From Alistipes sp. (GTDB lineage: Bacteria; Bacteroidota; Bacteroidia; Bacteroidales; Rikenellaceae): 8,819 nt of DNA. The first letter of the stretch is position 1. Each line of letters starts with the position of its first letter. Position numbers and translations under genes: made by a program. The stretch covers positions 1 through 8,819 of the forward strand of contig JAFZDR010000010.1 of NCBI GenBank assembly GCA_017561105.1, read 5' to 3'. Positions 7,059 to 8,819 of the stretch are shown here, in pieces. The notes under the pieces are model-generated. The model saw nothing but the letters and a program-made list of their open reading frames with translations, ran no database searches and had not been told where the DNA came from.

Positions 7059-7733
7059 CTATACGGTCATTACCTCATCTTCATTCATTACAATAGCCAC
7101 CTTATAGAGTTGTGCTACAATGATGAGCAACAATGGCACAACCAAGGTTTCAGCATTCATATAGAACTTACCGTGGAGGGCTATTGACGCATTATCTGCA
7201 TAGAGTTCGCTTATTGCATACTGCTTGAATGTATAGAAATTATCATTGGCAAGCAGATAGAGAAACGACATCGGAGCAAGTGCATACACAATACGTAGGT
7301 TACTCTTTGTAAAGAGAACTCCCGTACGAGAGCCTCGCAGGGTTATAAGCGCAAAGTAAAGCAACATCACCACCATAGTCATAAGCAGTAGAGTGCGAAG
7401 ATAAAACATAGCCTTCCACGCCTTGAATCCCCAATGATTTGGCATCACAAAGTCCTCTGCCTCCGAATATAAAAGTACCTCAGTAGGCTTTGCCAAGATT
7501 TGTGGCTCGGTATCGCTACCCTCAACAACAACGATAGGCTCGGTAACCCTACCATCATTGTGCAAGGAGTTGCCCGTATCCATAATTCCGATTGCATTTT
7601 TGTACTCTTCGCCTGCAACCGGCATTCCATTGAGAATCTGCACCGCAGTATGCACAATTACCAATGCACCCAACAAACTCGTTACCACAAATGAAGTGGT
7701 AAGCAACAATTTACTCTTCTTGTTCAGTTTCAT
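7059..7733 (-). CDS. DUF2975 family membrane protein
   Basis: The 224-residue protein has four predicted membrane segments, at about residues 9-31, 108-132, 147-162 and 194-214. The roughly 75-residue stretch between the first two (about 32-107) is polar and probably lies outside the membrane. The segment RGSRTGVLFTKSNLRIV (133-149), between helices 2 and 3, resembles the conserved region of DUF2975, and the short polar tail (NEDEVMTV) is also like the family ending. The biochemical role is unknown. It is the first gene of a two-gene unit with the XRE regulator 12 bp downstream; in other genomes such pairs are thought to act as a membrane protein with its cognate regulator. A clear -33/-7 promoter lies at 7776-7806. 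The family call rests on topology, motif and partner gene together. Confidence 0.8.
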   Translation of the reverse strand: MKLNKKSKLLLTTSFVVTSLLGALVIVHTAVQILNGMPVAGEEYKNAIGIMDTGNSLHNDGRVTEPIVVVEGSDTEPQILAKPTEVLLYSEAEDFVMPNHWGFKAWKAMFYLRTLLLMTMVVMLLYFALITLRGSRTGVLFTKSNLRIVYALAPMSFLYLLANDNFYTFKQYAISELYADNASIALHGKFYMNAETLVVPLLLIIVAQLYKVAIVMNEDEVMTV

Positions 7734-7775
7734 AACTTTTAATGATTAAGATTAAACTTTTAATGTTTCTCGTTA

Positions 7776-7806
7776 CAAATATAGAGCAAAGATTTTTATT
7801 CTGCAA
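7776..7806 (-). promoter_or_regulatory. Bacteroidetes-type promoter of the DUF2975-HTH operon
   Basis: On the minus strand TATATTTG (7783-7776) fits the -7 box exactly and TTGC (7806-7803) is the -33 box, with a 19-bp spacer. The -7 box ends 42 bp before the DUF2975 ATG at 7733. The leader is AT-rich (about 7734-7770). Confidence 0.7.
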
Positions 7807-7856
7807 TCTTTTTCGATAAAAATTTAACGATTTTCATTAAAAACAAAATAAAACAA

Positions 7857-7884
7857 AAAAGCTGGGGATATTTCCCCAACTTTT
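7857..7884 (-). terminator. Intrinsic terminator after the four-helix-bundle gene
   Basis: TGGGGA (7863-7868) pairs with TCCCCA (7873-7878) around TATT. After one C-A mismatch the stem extends through G-C and four A-T pairs. Read on the minus strand the stem is followed by a strong T-run (TTTTTTGTTTTATTTTG), so it mainly serves leftward transcripts from the four-helix-bundle gene and perhaps from the rnf operon. Confidence 0.85.
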
Positions 7885-7892
7885 AATGAAAA

Positions 7893-7932
7893 GGCTATTA
7901 ACGGCTAGTAATGGCCATTAAGGGCCAGTAAA
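7893..7932 (+). repeat. Array of four 10-bp repeats, downstream side of the four-helix-bundle gene
   Basis: Four decamers follow without gaps on the plus strand: GGCTATTAAC, GGCTAGTAAT, GGCCATTAAG, GGCCAGTAAA. All share GGC, A at position 5 and TAA at 7-9. Alternating units share T or G at position 6, giving a 20-bp higher-order period. The array ends 7 bp from the stop codon of the neighbouring gene (7940) and begins 8 bp after the terminator. It is the inverted counterpart of the array at 8501-8540. Confidence 0.85.
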
Positions 7933-7939
7933 GATTTTG

Positions 7940-8491
7940 CTATTTTGAATTACGAGCTATTTTTCGTTGATATGTAAGTTTCTCACGAAAACCGCCTTCA
8001 TTCACAAATCGCTCACTAATTTTCTGTATATACCTATATAATAGGTAATCACACTGATTTAGCAATATAATTGCCAAGTTGGCAACCGTTTCAGCATTAC
8101 GAGTCCTGATAAGTTCTCGCCAAAAAGCCGACTCGTTGTGTTCTTTACCTAACTGTTGAGCTTTAACAAACTCTTTTGAATCAGACTCCCACTGTCGCAG
8201 ATTGCGCACACGCAAATAATCTTCATAGTCGCACAACAACTCTTTAAGACTATTTTTTGCGACATCCATCAATTTTAGTTCCGTCTCTTTTGAGGTTGCT
8301 CCCGCTCCGTATCCCTCTACGATATTTTGTTTTCCAGAACGAGCTGCTTGTACCATTTGGTCAATTGTCCTATTACCCTTCTCTAAAAAATTACTCGTAA
8401 AGAAGAAGGTAATATCATAGATAGACTCTGCCTTCTGATACGAAAGCAGAGTCCTATAATTATTCTTATTTGGTACAATATTCGGCATCAT
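7940..8491 (-). CDS. Four-helix-bundle protein (S23 / 23S rRNA IVS-protein superfamily, suffix-domain type)
   Basis: The 183-residue product starts at the ATG at 8491; a TTG one codon earlier and an ATG one codon later are alternatives. It is almost wholly helical. The most conserved-looking stretch is TIDQMVQAARSGKQNIVEG then TSKETELKLMDVAKNSLKELL (about residues 42-86), the hallmark of four-helix-bundle proteins related to those encoded in 23S rRNA intervening sequences and to the Avd accessory protein of diversity-generating retroelements. A C-terminal tail, NEGGFREKLTYQRKIAR, fits the 'suffix domain' version seen in Bacteroidetes. Most such proteins have no known job; the family is often thought to bind nucleic acid. 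No reverse transcriptase or variable gene is visible here. It looks more AT-rich than dnaE and is bracketed closely by inverted decamer arrays, which suggests a mobile or recently acquired cassette between rnfA and a terminator. Confidence 0.82.
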   Translation of the reverse strand: MMPNIVPNKNNYRTLLSYQKAESIYDITFFFTSNFLEKGNRTIDQMVQAARSGKQNIVEGYGAGATSKETELKLMDVAKNSLKELLCDYEDYLRVRNLRQWESDSKEFVKAQQLGKEHNESAFWRELIRTRNAETVANLAIILLNQCDYLLYRYIQKISERFVNEGGFREKLTYQRKIARNSK

Positions 8492-8500
8492 CAAAATTCC

Positions 8501-8540
8501 ATTACTAGCCCTTACTTGCCGTTACTAGCCTTTACTTGCC
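8501..8540 (-). repeat. Array of four 10-bp repeats, upstream side of the four-helix-bundle gene
   Basis: On the minus strand four gapless decamers read GGCAAGTAAA, GGCTAGTAAC, GGCAAGTAAG, GGCTAGTAAT (from 8540 down to 8501). Units 1 and 3, and 2 and 4, differ only at position 10, so the array is also two copies of a 20-mer. It lies 9 bp before the ATG at 8491 and 9 bp after the rnfA stop, so it forms most of the leader of the four-helix-bundle gene. Confidence 0.88.
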
Positions 8541-8549
8541 GTTATAATT

Positions 8550-8819
8550 TTACACCAAACCTGAAAATCCCATAAATGCCATTGCCAAAATCGATGCTGT
8601 AATCAAAGCGATAGGCACACCCTGAAACGCTTTTGGAGCCTCCTCAAACTCGATACGCTCGCGCAAGCCCGCAAAGATTACCAATGCCAACGCAAAGCCC
8701 AACGCAGTAGCAACATTATATACTACACCCTGCAACAAGGTAAACTCCTTCTGGATCATAAGAATTGCCACACCAAGCACTGCGCAGTTAGTAGTGATAA
8801 GCGGAAGGAAGATTCCGAG
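8550..8819 (-). CDS. rnfA: Rnf electron-transport complex subunit A, C-terminal part
   Basis: The 89 codons running in from the right edge match the C-terminal half of RnfA/RsxA. RnfA is a membrane subunit of the ion-translocating ferredoxin:NAD oxidoreductase, which couples electron flow between ferredoxin and NAD to ion movement. The first visible residues, LGIFLPLITTNCAVLGVA, contain the conserved cysteine (12th visible residue) which in this family helps hold an iron-sulfur centre in the membrane. LRERIEFEEAP then FQGVPIALITASILAMAFMGFSGLV forms the last loop and helix and ends close to the usual C-terminus. ITTNCAVLG and the MGFSGLV ending favour RnfA over the related NqrE. The start and the other rnf genes lie outside the window, presumably upstream on the minus strand. 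TAA is at 8552-8550, and no terminator lies directly after it; the next one is at 7857-7884. Confidence 0.93.
   Translation of the reverse strand, partial: LGIFLPLITTNCAVLGVAILMIQKEFTLLQGVVYNVATALGFALALVIFAGLRERIEFEEAPKAFQGVPIALITASILAMAFMGFSGLV

Noticed and set aside
7940..8491. Diversity-generating retroelement accessory gene (avd)
   Set aside because: The fold family is related, but no reverse transcriptase, template repeat or variable target gene is visible, and the C-terminal tail fits another subgroup.
7893..8540. Decamer arrays as a CRISPR array
   Set aside because: Units are 10 bp, contiguous, without spacers, and no cas genes are present.

Overview
The window looks like chromosomal DNA of a member of the Bacteroidales, possibly Alistipes or another Rikenellaceae. 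The genus is a guess from protein flavour; the order is better supported. Evidence for the order: promoters of the Bacteroidetes type (TAnnTTTG at -7 with a TTG-like -33 box about 19-20 bp upstream), starts without strong Shine-Dalgarno sequences, a DnaE with a long helical insert in its PHP domain, a secreted GH3 enzyme with an N-terminal calcium-loop motif, and a DUF2975/HTH gene pair. No rRNA, tRNA, CRISPR array or transposase gene was seen, and no stretch over 300 bases lacks a gene.

Layout, left to right. (1) 1-541, minus: N-terminal part of a secreted family 3 glycoside hydrolase, running off the left edge. (2) 636-1978, plus: a DedA-family membrane protein and shikimate dehydrogenase (aroE), overlapping by one base. 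The hydrolase and dedA are divergent and their promoter boxes touch. (3) 1985-2200, minus: a small DUF2007 protein convergent with aroE, 6 bp away. (4) 2380-6708, plus: dnaE (replicative polymerase alpha subunit), then thioredoxin 13 bp later. As given, dnaE is split by an apparent one-base deletion near 2977-2981. (5) 6709-6841: a short stem-loop over the thioredoxin stop, a CCCCCT/AGGGGG palindromic repeat and a strong two-way terminator. (6) 6840-7733, minus: DUF2975 membrane protein followed by a 68-residue Cro/C1-type regulator, with a well-formed promoter upstream. (7) 7857-8540: a terminator, then a four-helix-bundle protein gene (minus) bracketed closely by two inverted arrays of a 10-bp repeat. 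(8) 8550-8819, minus: C-terminal part of rnfA of an Rnf electron-transport complex, running off the right edge.

Most of the window is ordinary housekeeping sequence. Two things stand out. The first is the four-helix-bundle cassette: four decamers of form GGC-N-A-(G/T)-TAA-N lie on each side, in opposite orientation, within 10 bp of the start and stop codons, and the unit is wedged between rnfA and a terminator. The second is the disrupted dnaE: the break falls in the middle of a PHP domain whose nine metal-ligand positions are otherwise all present, so it is either a sequence error, a recent mutation, or (less likely) recoding.
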